In this document: positions 8,326 through 16,370 of the stretch, piece after piece
Layout of the letters: every line of letters begins with the position of its first letter
Position numbering within the stretch: the first letter of the stretch is position 1
Origin: Micromonospora lupini str. Lupac 08
GTDB lineage: Bacteria > Actinomycetota > Actinomycetes > Mycobacteriales > Micromonosporaceae
Direction of reading: 5' to 3'
NCBI RefSeq assembly: GCF_000297395.2
Contig: NZ_HF570108.1
Coordinates: forward strand, 3,861,576 to 3,925,575
Length of the DNA: 64,000 nt
Notes under the pieces: model-generated
What the model was told of the DNA's origin: nothing
The model's input: only the letters and a program-made list of their open reading frames with translations
Databases searched by the model: none
Translations under genes and position numbers: made by a program

Positions 8326-9192
8326 CTACTCCGCCGCGCCCATCACCAGGCCCTCGATGGTGTGCTTCTGCCGGATCGGTTCCAGCCGGTCCACCACCGG
8401 GCAGGGCAGATGCTCCCGGACCGCCGGGGGCAGCCGCTCCCAGTACGCCCGGGTGACGGCCATGTCGTGGTGGGCGGCGTTGCCCGCGCCGGGCGCGTCG
8501 ACGCCGAGCACCAGGACCGGGCGGGCCGAGTCCGAGACGTTCGGGGTGCCGCGGTGGACGGTCAACGCCGACCGGGCCGAGATGTCACCCCGCTGCGGGT
8601 ACTTGCGCACCGCCCGCTGCTGGTAGCGGGGATAGCGCTCCCGGGGCGGGAACATCCCGTGGTCGAAGTCGGCCCCGTCGTCCCACTGGGTGCCCGGGGC
8701 GATCTCGAACGGCCCCATCTCCTCCACCGTGTCGACGGTGGTCAGGTTGAACGCCAGCGAGGTGAGCCGCCGCTGCCGCCGGGTCTGCGCGGGCATCGGG
8801 AAGTCCCGGTGCCAGGGCTGCATCGCCGCCCCGGGAAACGGGGTGTCGAAGCCCAACTCGACGATCTCGTACTCGTCGCCGAGGACCGCCCGGCAGACCG
8901 ACACCACCCACGGATGGGTGACCAGCTCGACGAAACCGGTCAACTGCTCCGGATGGATCTCCACGTACCACCGCTGCGGACCGCGTCCGACCGCGCCGTC
9001 GGGGCGCGAGCGCGCCTCCTCGAACGCGGCGGCCACGTCCCTGCCGATCTGGTCCACCCAGGCCGGTTCGAAGGCGCCCCGACAGGCCGTGATGCCGTCG
9101 CGGTAGAGGTCGCCGAGCGCCTCGACCGGGACGTCGTCGTCGGCCGCGGGCCCGGTGGCGGGTGCCGCTGACTGAGCCGGGGATACGCGCAT
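8326..9192 (-). CDS. Phytanoyl-CoA dioxygenase (PhyH) family protein
   Basis: Protein of 288 aa, Fe(II)/2-oxoglutarate oxygenase superfamily. ATG 9192 has GGAGG at 6 nt. The metal triad is visible: His and Asp in MQPWHRDFPMP and a distal His in ALTVHRGTPNVSD; the Arg in SARPVLVLGVD is placed to bind 2-oxoglutarate. Long before the triad, residues 25-140 form the usual helical and beta elements, with WYVEIHPEQLTGF. It stands alone: the neighbour at 9378 is divergent, and the GH5-like gene downstream is separated by about 100 bp. A perfect palindrome upstream suggests repressor control. The substrate is unknown. Confidence 0.85.
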   Translation of the reverse strand: MRVSPAQSAAPATGPAADDDVPVEALGDLYRDGITACRGAFEPAWVDQIGRDVAAAFEEARSRPDGAVGRGPQRWYVEIHPEQLTGFVELVTHPWVVSVCRAVLGDEYEIVELGFDTPFPGAAMQPWHRDFPMPAQTRRQRRLTSLAFNLTTVDTVEEMGPFEIAPGTQWDDGADFDHGMFPPRERYPRYQQRAVRKYPQRGDISARSALTVHRGTPNVSDSARPVLVLGVDAPGAGNAAHHDMAVTRAYWERLPPAVREHLPCPVVDRLEPIRQKHTIEGLVMGAAE

Positions 9193-9224
9193 CGGGGGCC
9201 TCCTCGGGCGGACGACGCATGTCT

Positions 9225-9236
9225 TACAACGTTGTA
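9225..9236. promoter_or_regulatory. LacI-like palindromic operator
   Basis: A perfect 12-bp palindrome TACAACGTTGTA with a central CG, typical of LacI-family operators, lies 32 bp upstream of the PhyH-family gene start. Flanking CTT/AAG extends the symmetry. No LacI-type gene is present in the window, so the regulator would act in trans. Confidence 0.6.
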
Positions 9237-9377
9237 GAAGCGTGCCAAGGGTCCCGGAGTGACGCCAGCGCTCGGTGGGCATCTGTGACCTGGATCACGT
9301 CCGATGCGTGTTCCAGGGCACCCGGTGGGGTGTATCCAGCGAGGTCGCCCGCAACGGACCGGCTGGGAGGTCAGAGC

Positions 9378-10466
9378 ATGTCGCGTCAGCAGTTCGGCAC
9401 CCACGCCGCGAGCGGGCCGGCGCCTCGCCGACCCCGGGCGGAGAGCCCGCGCCGGCCACGCCAGCCGCGCCCCGCCGGTGACCCGGCCATCCGCCGCCGT
9501 CCGAGCGCCGACCGAGCGGGACGACACCACCGCCTTCCCCTCCGACCCACGGCCATCCGTCCCACAGCGACCGCCGACCCGACCGGCGGCCGCGGGTCGC
9601 GGCGCGCTGCGGATCGGTCGACAGGCGACACCGGCGCGGCGGCGGAGGTCGGGCGGATCGCGGCCGACGCGGCCGGTCGCGTGCCGGGCGTCTCCGACGT
9701 CCGTCCGGCCACCGTCCGCGTGGGCGACCGGTCCGTGGGCCTCGACCTGCACCTCGTCATCGAGTACGGCCACAGCGTGCCCGCCGTCGCCGACGCGGTC
9801 CGCCGGACGGTCGCCGAACAGGTGCTCGCCGGCACCGGCCGCGCGGTGGCCACGGTGACGATCACGGTGCGGGACCTGGCAGTGCCCGGCGCCGACGACG
9901 ACACCCCGTCCCGCCCACCGGTCGTCCGCCCCGAGCTGAGCACGGCGACGGCCAACCGCGCAGCCACCGCGCTGCTGGCCGTCGTCCTGCTCGCCGCCGG
10001 CGTCCTGCTGGCCGTGCAGGCGCTGCTGGTCACGATGGGGCGGCCGACACCGCTGCTCATCCGCCCCGGCTGGTACGACGCGCTGACCACCACCCGGTGG
10101 CACGATCCGGCCGTACGGGGAACGGCCGGTGCGGCCGTACTGCTGGGTCTGCTCATCCTGGTCGCCCAACTGCGCCGGTGGACGCCGGTCCGACTGCGCG
10201 TGGACGCGCACGACGGCTGGCACCTGCGCCGGCGGTGCGTGGAGCGCCGGCTGACCGACGCGGCGGACACCGTTCCCGGCGTACGCGCAACCCGGGTGCG
10301 GGTCCGACGCCACGGCGACCGGTGGCGACCCCGGTTGCGCGCCACCGGCGACCCGGCGGCCCGTGCCGAGGTCGAGTTCGCCGTACGGCAGGAGCTGCGT
10401 CAGCTCGCCTCGCCACGCGCCGAGCGCGTCGAGATCCGACTGCTGCCCCGCAGGCGGCCGGCATGA
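9378..10466 (+). CDS. Asp23/Gls24-domain protein fused to a two-helix membrane domain
   Basis: Protein of 362 aa; ATG 9378 follows GGGAGG. An Arg/Pro-rich, probably disordered N-terminus (1-85) precedes an Asp23/Gls24 domain (about 90-175; GRVPGVSDVRPATVRVGD, DLHLVIEYGHSVPAVADAV). Two transmembrane helices follow (about 200-228 and 258-277), and then a basic cytoplasmic tail resembling DUF6286. In related actinobacteria Asp23 and DUF6286 are often separate small genes; here they appear joined. The stop overlaps the next ATG as ATGA, so it is co-translated with the AmaP-like protein. Likely an envelope-stress or membrane-anchored scaffold. Confidence 0.75.
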   Translation: MSRQQFGTHAASGPAPRRPRAESPRRPRQPRPAGDPAIRRRPSADRAGRHHRLPLRPTAIRPTATADPTGGRGSRRAADRSTGDTGAAAEVGRIAADAAGRVPGVSDVRPATVRVGDRSVGLDLHLVIEYGHSVPAVADAVRRTVAEQVLAGTGRAVATVTITVRDLAVPGADDDTPSRPPVVRPELSTATANRAATALLAVVLLAAGVLLAVQALLVTMGRPTPLLIRPGWYDALTTTRWHDPAVRGTAGAAVLLGLLILVAQLRRWTPVRLRVDAHDGWHLRRRCVERRLTDAADTVPGVRATRVRVRRHGDRWRPRLRATGDPAARAEVEFAVRQELRQLASPRAERVEIRLLPRRRPA

Positions 10467-11023
10467 CCGATGCCGCGCACCGCCTGCTGTGGACGGTTGT
10501 CGCGCTGCTGCTGGTGGCCGTCGGGGTGACGGCGTTGGCGGCCGGCTCCGGCGCGCTGCCGGGCGGCCACCCCGACGGCGTCCTGCTCGGCGGCGGCCTG
10601 GTGGACACGTGGCGACTCGCGACGCCCTGGAGCACCCTGGCCGCGGCGGTCGCCGGGCTGCTGACCGCCGTCGCCGGTCAGCGTCTGCTGCACCGGGCGC
10701 TGCGCCGACCCGACCGGGCCCTGCGGGGCACGCTGAGCCGACCCGGACGGCACCCCGGTCGCACCCGACTGGCCACCGAGGTCCTCGTACGCGCGCTGGA
10801 ACGGGACCTGCTCCGCGTACCCGGGGTACACCGGGCCCGGGTGGTGCTCACCGGCACGCCACCGCGCCCCGACGTGTGGATCCGGGTGGACCTGACCGGA
10901 GACGCCCGCCCCGCCGGCGTCCGCGAGCACGTCCACGACGCGGTCCGCCGGTTCGCCACGACGGCCGGCTGCCAACCGGCGCACCTCGACGTGACGGCCC
11001 GGATCGGGCCGGCCCGACCCTGA
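10463..11023 (+). CDS. amaP: AmaP-like alkaline-shock membrane anchor protein
   Basis: Protein of 186 aa that starts at an ATG overlapping the upstream stop. Two transmembrane segments (about 8-28, WTVVALLLVAVGVTALAAG; and 52-74, TLAAAVAGLLTAVAG) form a hairpin. A basic loop and a cytoplasmic beta-alpha domain containing VPGVHRARVVLTG follow. AmaP proteins tether Asp23 to the membrane in Firmicutes, and the pairing with an Asp23-domain gene supports the same here. The family is diverse, so the symbol is tentative. Confidence 0.68.
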   Translation: MTDAAHRLLWTVVALLLVAVGVTALAAGSGALPGGHPDGVLLGGGLVDTWRLATPWSTLAAAVAGLLTAVAGQRLLHRALRRPDRALRGTLSRPGRHPGRTRLATEVLVRALERDLLRVPGVHRARVVLTGTPPRPDVWIRVDLTGDARPAGVREHVHDAVRRFATTAGCQPAHLDVTARIGPARP

Positions 11024-11184
11024 CCCGGCGGTCCGGCCGCGTCTGGTCAACGGCGAACGCCGTCGGGGGTCCAAGGTCCCGGGCCGGTGCGGTCCGTCGG
11101 CCCTGCCGCCGACACGGGCCGAGAGCGTCCACTGGAGGTGCCACCGGGAAGCGCGGTGCGAGGCAGAGAAGGGACGTGGACACC

Positions 11185-11733
11185 ATGACCGCGACGTTCG
11201 AGCGGACCACCGCCGAGACCACCGCTCCGGCGACCGGCGCCACCCGAGAGAAGGCCAGCCGGTACGTGCTGGCCGGCATCCGGATGGCGCTCGGCTGGAT
11301 CTTCCTCTGGGCCTTCCTCGACAAGCTGTTCGGCCTCGGCCACGAGACCGCGTCGAAGAACGCCTGGATCAACGGGGGCAGCCCCACCAAGGGCTTCCTC
11401 ACCTTCGGGGTCGCCGGCCCGTTCACGGACGTCTACACCGGCATCGCCGGCGCCGCCTGGGCCGACTGGCTGTTCATGGCCGGCCTCGCGGGGATCGGCA
11501 TCGCGCTCCTGCTCGGCGTCGGCATGCGGGTCGCGGCCGTGGCCGGTGGCCTGCTGCTGGTCCTCATGTGGACCGCCGTCCTGCCTCCGGAGAACAACCT
11601 CTTCATGGACGACCACCTGATCTACGCCGCGGTGCTCGCGGTCCTGGCGCTGGTCGACGCCGGCGACACCGGGGGCCTCGGGAACGTCTGGGCGAAGCTG
11701 CCGATCGTCCGGCAGGCGCCCTGGCTGCGGTGA
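11185..11733 (+). CDS. DoxX-family integral membrane protein
   Basis: Protein of 182 aa with four predicted membrane helices: IRMALGWIFLWAFLDKLFGL near residue 33, a pair around 95-130, and one near 145-165. The conserved KLFGLGHE and WINGGSPTKGFL after helix 1 are typical of DoxX proteins of actinobacteria (thiosulfate:quinone oxidoreductase subunit-like). Its role is probably in membrane redox or sulfur metabolism, but the family is poorly defined. ATG 11185 is chosen; a GTG at 11176 is too close to the AAGGGA ribosome site. It is monocistronic with its own terminator. Confidence 0.8.
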   Translation: MTATFERTTAETTAPATGATREKASRYVLAGIRMALGWIFLWAFLDKLFGLGHETASKNAWINGGSPTKGFLTFGVAGPFTDVYTGIAGAAWADWLFMAGLAGIGIALLLGVGMRVAAVAGGLLLVLMWTAVLPPENNLFMDDHLIYAAVLAVLALVDAGDTGGLGNVWAKLPIVRQAPWLR

Positions 11734-11752
11734 CCACCACCGCACCGTCGCA

Positions 11753-11783
11753 CGGCGGGCGTCACCACCGGTGACGCCCGCCG
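11753..11783 (+). terminator. Terminator after DoxX gene
   Basis: A perfect 13-bp GC-rich stem (11753-11765 with 11771-11783) and 5-nt loop start 20 bp after the DoxX stop. No T-run follows. Confidence 0.7.
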
Positions 11784-11926
11784 CGACGCGTGCCGTCGAT
11801 CCCCCGCGGCGGTGGGCCGGTGGTCGTGTCGGGGCAGGTGGCGGGTCCGCCGCACATCGGTGACGCGCTATCCGGCAGGATCGACGGTGACCGGACACAT
11901 CACCCAACACGGCAGGAGATCCCCGC

Positions 11927-12319
11927 ATGAACCAGGCAGCAGGCGCCCGATCCGGCAAGCCCGAGGTGGGTCCGATCGAGGGTGCGCCGCCGGCCGACCT
12001 CGTGACCGAGGACATCACCGTGGGCGACGGCCCGCAGGCCGAGCCGGGTCAGTTGGTAAGCGTGCACTACGTCGGCGTGTCGCACTCCACCGGCGGCGAG
12101 TTCGACTCGTCCTGGAACCGGGGCGAGGCGTTCGAGTTCCCGCTCGGCGGCGGTCAGGTCATCGCCGGCTGGGACCAGGGCGTGGTGGGGATGCGCGTCG
12201 GCGGCCGTCGCCGCCTCACCATCCCGCCGCACCTGGGGTACGGCGACCGCGGCGCCGGCGGCGTCATCAAGCCGGGCGAGACCCTGGTCTTCGTCGTCGA
12301 CCTTCTCGGCGTGCGCTGA
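11927..12319 (+). CDS. FKBP-type peptidyl-prolyl cis-trans isomerase
   Basis: Protein of 130 aa, a single FKBP domain that catalyses prolyl isomerisation in the cytoplasm. No signal peptide is visible. Typical active-site segments are GQLVSVHYVGV, GEFDSSWNRGEAFEFPLG, VIAGWDQGVVGMRVGGRR and LTIPPHLGYGDRGAGGVI. It ends with ETLVFVVDLLGVR, the normal last strand. The ATG follows AGGAG at 9 nt. It is monocistronic. Confidence 0.93.
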   Translation: MNQAAGARSGKPEVGPIEGAPPADLVTEDITVGDGPQAEPGQLVSVHYVGVSHSTGGEFDSSWNRGEAFEFPLGGGQVIAGWDQGVVGMRVGGRRRLTIPPHLGYGDRGAGGVIKPGETLVFVVDLLGVR

Positions 12320-12377
12320 TCGATCGTGACGGGGGCCGTTCGGCGCGTGCCGGGCGGCCCCCGAGCGCGCGCTGTCA

Positions 12378-12468
12378 GCGTCAGACGGCCACTCGGCGTG
12401 CCTGGTGTCGCGTCAGACGGCCACTCGGCGCGTCAGGCCACCTTGCACGCGTTCAGCGTCAGGCGGCC
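12378..12468. repeat. Direct repeats derived from the 3' end of the STAS gene
   Basis: A 21-bp sequence beginning GCGTCAGACGGCC occurs exactly at 12378-12398 and 12410-12430. Shorter degenerate copies lie at 12430-12440 and 12456-12468. The last copy contains the stop codon of the minus-strand STAS gene, so the array looks like tandem duplication of that gene's terminus. Confidence 0.75.
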
Positions 12469-12881
12469 AGCACCAGGCCGTCGGGCGCGGCCGGCGGGCG
12501 ACGGGCGGCCCCGATCAGGTCGGCTGGAACCGGACGACGGGCGGCCTCGACGACCCGGGCGGGCTCCAGGATCGGCATCACCCGGTGCAGGCCGGTGGCG
12601 CGCAGCACCCGGGCCACCACCGGGGTGGGATCGACAAGCACCAGCTCGCCGCCCCGGGCCCGGATGCGCAGGTGCGCGGCGAGCAACGTACGCACCCCGG
12701 CTGCGGAGAGCAGGCGCAGCCCGGACAGCTCCAACTGCACGACCGGCCGGGCCGGCGCGGACCACAGGGCGGACCGGAACGCGGCGACGGTGGCGATGTC
12801 GACCTCGCCGGCCACCCGCACCTGGACCACCTTGTCACCCACGCTGACCTGCACGTCGATCCGGTCGCTGCGCTCTCCCAT
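12459..12881 (-). CDS. STAS-domain protein (anti-sigma-factor antagonist-like)
   Basis: Protein of 140 aa from ATG 12881; a GTG at 12905 would add 8 residues and neither has a strong ribosome site. The STAS fold covers about residues 5-110: IDVQVSVGDKVVQVRVAGEVD, VVQLELSGLRLLSAAGV. In SpoIIAA-type antagonists the loop reads DSSG with a phosphorylated Ser. Here it reads SAAG, so the phospho-acceptor position is Ala and normal partner-switch phosphorylation is unlikely. No anti-sigma kinase is adjacent. It may bind its partner constitutively. Confidence 0.8.
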   Translation of the reverse strand: MGERSDRIDVQVSVGDKVVQVRVAGEVDIATVAAFRSALWSAPARPVVQLELSGLRLLSAAGVRTLLAAHLRIRARGGELVLVDPTPVVARVLRATGLHRVMPILEPARVVEAARRPVPADLIGAARRPPAAPDGLVLAA

Positions 12882-13081
12882 GACGTGAAATCTAGCCCCC
12901 ACCACCGACAGTTTCGCCCCTCCGCGGAGTGATTCCGGGTACGCCCAGGGTCATCCCCCGAGGTGCCCCTCATCCCCCTAGGGGTGGAGGCCAGGAGCCT
13001 CGCGGCCGACCGAACGGCCAGGTGGCGCGCCGCGTACACGCGCTTCGGGCGTACCAGGCATCGGCGGTGGAGAATGACCCG

Positions 13082-14098
13082 ATGGTGATCCCCCGGCCCC
13101 GGCCGCCACGGTTGATCCGGCCCGTCCGCGAGACGGCCACCGTTCCGCCTCCGCTCAGCGGCCCGTGGGCGGCCACGGACCGCCGGCTCGACCGGGTCGA
13201 CCTCCTGCCCCTCCCCGAGGGGGCCGTCGGGCCGGAGGACGTGCTGGTCGACCCGAGCGGCCGGGTCATCAGCGGCGACGAGGACGGCAACCTCTGGTGG
13301 TGGCCGGTCGACGCGCCGGCCGGCACCCGACCCCGGCTGCTGGCCGAGACCGGCGGCCGGCCACTCGGCATCGAGGCGGACCCGTCCGGGGAGGCGCTCA
13401 TCGTCTGCGACGCGTACCGCGGGTTGCTGCGGGTCACGCCGGACGGGACGGTCCACGAGCTGACCGGGACGGCGCCGCCTGTGCACCTGGCCAACAACGC
13501 GACGGTGGCCCGCGACGGCACCGTCTACTTCACCGACTCGTCGGACCGGTTCCCGGTCTCGCACTGGAAGCGGGACCTGCTGGAACACCGCCCCCACGGC
13601 CGCGTGCTCGCCCACCACCCGGGCAGCGGACGCACCGAGGTGGTGGCCGACGGGCTGTACTTCCCCAACGGGATCGCGCTGACCCCCGACGAGTCGGCGC
13701 TGATGCTTGTCGAGACCACCACCCACCGGCTGCTCCGCGTGGAGTTGCGCGGCGGGGTGCGGGTGCTCGCCGACCTGCCCGCGTACCCGGACAATCTCTC
13801 CGCGGTGGGCGACGGAACGTACTGGATCGCCCTGCCCAGCCCTCGGGTGCCCATCGCCGAACGGCTGCTGCCGCACCCCCGGCTGCGCCAGCTCGCCGCG
13901 CTGCTGCCCGACGCGATGCAGCCGCAACCGCGCCGCTACGGGTTGGTCGCGCTTGTCGACGGCGAGGGCACGGTCCGTCGTACGCTGCACGGCCCGGCCG
14001 GCAACTACTGGATGATCACCGGGGTACGACAGCACGGCGACCAGCTCTGGTTGGGCAGCCTCATCGGGTCCGGCGTGGCCCGCGTACCCCTGGCATGA
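13082..14098 (+). CDS. SMP-30/strictosidine-synthase-like beta-propeller protein
   Basis: Protein of 338 aa; ATG 13082 follows GGAGA at 9 nt. A six-bladed propeller is suggested by repeated Asp-Gly hairpins: VGPEDVLVDPSGRV, PLGIEADPSGEAL, NNATVARDGTVYFTDSS, FPNGIALTPDESAL and AYPDNLSAVGDG. The last two are signatures of the strictosidine-synthase-like family (calcium-dependent esterase or lactonase relatives). The C-terminal NYWMITGVRQHGDQLWLGSL is also typical. There is no signal peptide, so it is probably a cytoplasmic hydrolase; the substrate is not predictable. Confidence 0.82.
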   Translation: MVIPRPRPPRLIRPVRETATVPPPLSGPWAATDRRLDRVDLLPLPEGAVGPEDVLVDPSGRVISGDEDGNLWWWPVDAPAGTRPRLLAETGGRPLGIEADPSGEALIVCDAYRGLLRVTPDGTVHELTGTAPPVHLANNATVARDGTVYFTDSSDRFPVSHWKRDLLEHRPHGRVLAHHPGSGRTEVVADGLYFPNGIALTPDESALMLVETTTHRLLRVELRGGVRVLADLPAYPDNLSAVGDGTYWIALPSPRVPIAERLLPHPRLRQLAALLPDAMQPQPRRYGLVALVDGEGTVRRTLHGPAGNYWMITGVRQHGDQLWLGSLIGSGVARVPLA

Positions 14099-14172
14099 AC
14101 GCCTGGCCTCCGCCCGGCGCGTGCCGGGCGGTGGCCGACCCCGACGCGGCCGTGGGTACGTCGACGGCGAAC

Positions 14173-14205
14173 GGGACCGACCCACCGCGATGGTGGGTCG
14201 GCCCC
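14173..14205. terminator. Bidirectional terminator hairpin
   Basis: A 14-bp stem with one mismatch (14173-14186 with 14192-14205) and 5-nt loop lies between the convergent propeller and L,D-transpeptidase genes. Confidence 0.75.
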
Positions 14206-14232
14206 GTGTTTCGGTGTCCCGGTGTCCCGGTG

Positions 14233-15501
14233 TCAGCGACCGCTGACCGAGGGCGCCGGAGCGGGTGAGCCGCCGGCCACCGCGCCCGGGTGCGCCGGGG
14301 CCACCGGCGCGGGCTTGAGCCCGGACGGCACCGGCAGGGCGCTGCCCTTGACGAACTCGTCCCAGCCCACGTTCCACGCCGTCCAGCCGTTGCCGGGCTG
14401 CAGGTCGACCTCGGTGCCCTTGACGGTGACCAGGTCGCCGACCTGGGTCACCCCCATCAGCCAGTCCGCGGCCGTGGCGGAGACGTTCGCGCAGCCGTGC
14501 GAGGTGTTGGTGTAGCCCTGCTCGCCCTCCGACCAGGGGGCCGAGTGGATGAACTCACCACCCCACGTGAGCCGCTGGGCGTCGTCGACGTCGACCACGT
14601 AGCCGCCGTTCGGCTCACCCCGGGTGTCGAAGGTGGTCCGCTCGTGCTTCTCCATGATCACCATCTTGCCGCTGGAACTGGGCGTGCTCGGCTTGCCCAG
14701 GCTCACCGGGATGCGGCGAACCTGCTTGCCGTCGCGCAGCACCGTCATCTGCTTCGTGGCGTTGTCGATCTCCAGCGAGACCTGTTTTCCGATCTTCGAG
14801 GTCGCGGTCCGCTCGGCGTCCCCGACCAGGTTCTTGCCGATCGGCAAGCCCTCCAGCCCCGCACGGACACTGATCGTCGTCCCCGGCCGCCAGAAATCGG
14901 GCGCCCGGTAATAGACCTGACTTCCGTCGTCCAGCCACGACCAGGCACCCGGCTGCGGCGGATTCGTCTTCACGAACAACCGGCGCTGCACATCCGCCCT
15001 GGCCTCTTTCGGAATTGCCGGGTCGAACGCCACGGTTACCGGCATCGCGGTGCCGTACGTCCGGTTGCCCACAAAATAGAGGGTGCTGGTGATCTGTGGC
15101 TTCGTGGACTTGGCCATCGTGGTGAACGTGGTGGTCCGCGTCGTGGTCGCACCCGAGTCACCCGTCGCGGTCACCTCCGCCGTGTACGTACGCCGAGGTT
15201 GCAGCGGAGCGCTCGGCACCCAACCCGAGCCGTCCTCCCGCGGTTCCGCCTTGACCTGCGCGCCCTTGTCGTCGGTGAGTCGGACGGCGGTGACCCGTCC
15301 GCCCTTGACCACCGCGCCGACCTCGGCGCTGACCGGAACGTCGCGGGCCTTGTCCCCCGGTGTCACGGCCAACTCCGGCGCCGCGACGTGCCCCTTGGCC
15401 GGCCCGGCCGCCGAGTCCCGGTCGGCGGTGCACCCGGCCAGCACGAGCGGTGCGGCTGCGACAGTTACCGCCAACAGCGTCAATCGCCGCCTAGACGTCA
15501 T
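14233..15501 (-). CDS. L,D-transpeptidase lipoprotein (Ig-like + YkuD)
   Basis: Protein of 422 aa that makes 3-3 peptidoglycan cross-links outside the membrane. ATG 15501 follows GGGGGGA at 7 nt. The lipoprotein signal ends in LVLAGC, with Cys 24 as lipidation site. Two beta-sandwich domains (about 40-240) include an LDT-type segment PVTVAFDPAIPKEARADV. The YkuD catalytic domain (about 245-375) has the His in GGEFIHSAPWS and the nucleophile in TNTSHGCANVS. The C-terminal tail is Pro/Ala-rich. Domain order matches mycobacterial LdtMt2-like enzymes. Monocistronic, convergent with the propeller gene. Confidence 0.93.
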   Translation of the reverse strand: MTSRRRLTLLAVTVAAAPLVLAGCTADRDSAAGPAKGHVAAPELAVTPGDKARDVPVSAEVGAVVKGGRVTAVRLTDDKGAQVKAEPREDGSGWVPSAPLQPRRTYTAEVTATGDSGATTTRTTTFTTMAKSTKPQITSTLYFVGNRTYGTAMPVTVAFDPAIPKEARADVQRRLFVKTNPPQPGAWSWLDDGSQVYYRAPDFWRPGTTISVRAGLEGLPIGKNLVGDAERTATSKIGKQVSLEIDNATKQMTVLRDGKQVRRIPVSLGKPSTPSSSGKMVIMEKHERTTFDTRGEPNGGYVVDVDDAQRLTWGGEFIHSAPWSEGEQGYTNTSHGCANVSATAADWLMGVTQVGDLVTVKGTEVDLQPGNGWTAWNVGWDEFVKGSALPVPSGLKPAPVAPAHPGAVAGGSPAPAPSVSGR

Positions 15502-16370
15502 GTTCAGTCCCCCCGTTTTCGGCTTCCCTCTGCCACATTCTGTCGGCCCCGACAGGAGTATCCAGGGCATTCGGAAATAATCGGTGGCGCATTTATCGGC
15601 GCATTTTCCGACCCTGTGCCGCTTGACGAGAAAAGCCCACAAGCGCCACCTCTCGGCACGGTCCGCACTCCGGCACGTCACCCGACCCGCAACGTCCGGT
15701 CCCACCCCGACCCCGCCACGCCCGCACCTATCGCCGCCGTTGCACGACTCGCGCGCCCCGCGCCCCCGCGCCCCGCGCCCCCGCGCCCCGCGCCGCCGCG
15801 CCCCGCGCAGCAACATCTCCGCAACATCGGGGATGTTGCTGCCTCCGGTGCGCGGGAAGCAGCGACATCCCCGATGTTGTGGCGGTCTCCGCGAGGGACG
15901 TCGCCCTCGGCCGGCCGCCGAGTAGGGCGTCGATGCCCGCGGCCCTCAAGGTCACGCTCGGGTGCGTCTGGGCGGGCGCGGGGCGCGGGCGCGCCGGATG
16001 CGTCTGGGCGGATGCGCGGGCGCGGACGCGCGGGGTGCGCAGGACGGGGTGGGGGCGGATGCCGCACCTGCTGGGAGGACTTTTGTCATTTGGAGCGAAA
16101 CTTCTGCTCATCGAGACGGAGCTTTGCCTTTGTCCGGAGGCAAGGGTAAGGTCGGGTTTCAGATAGAAGGTTGCCCATTCGTCGATCAGCCTGCCTGCCT
16201 CCCTTGCCGGGTCGGGCCGCGGTCCCCCCTCTGGGGCGCCGACCGCGTCCACGCGTCGTCCTCACCGTCCAGCCGGAGCGTTGCCTCCGGCCGGTTCGGC
16301 GCGCCCCGGCAAAGGCCGGCCGGTCGACAGTTGCCGACGGCGCACCAGCCGTCAGGAAGGGACCACCACC
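15502..16370. other. Long intergenic region, no gene recognised
   Basis: The 869 bp between the divergent transpeptidase and sugar-isomerase genes contain no convincing reading frame. They hold C/G-only simple repeats (about 15750-15810, GCGCCCC-type units), a large inverted repeat at 15822-15879, and G-rich direct repeats of GCGTCTGGGCGG near 15963 and 15999. A lower-GC stretch at about 16080-16160 probably contains the promoter of the downstream gene. Confidence 0.6.
15822..15879. repeat. Large inverted repeat built from CAACATC/GATGTTG motifs
   Basis: Arms 15822-15842 and 15859-15879 (21 bp, one mismatch) flank a 16-nt spacer. Each arm contains its own small palindrome: CAACATC-GGG-GATGTTG in the left arm and a near-copy with CCC in the right. 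A third half-copy CAACATC lies at 15811. It may be a repeated extragenic element or a protein-binding site. Confidence 0.7.

Noticed and set aside
14290..16149. A 619-codon open frame on the plus strand opposite the L,D-transpeptidase
   Set aside because: It is antisense to a well-supported gene, rich in Arg/Pro/His/Val, and has no recognisable motif. Long antisense frames are expected at this GC content.
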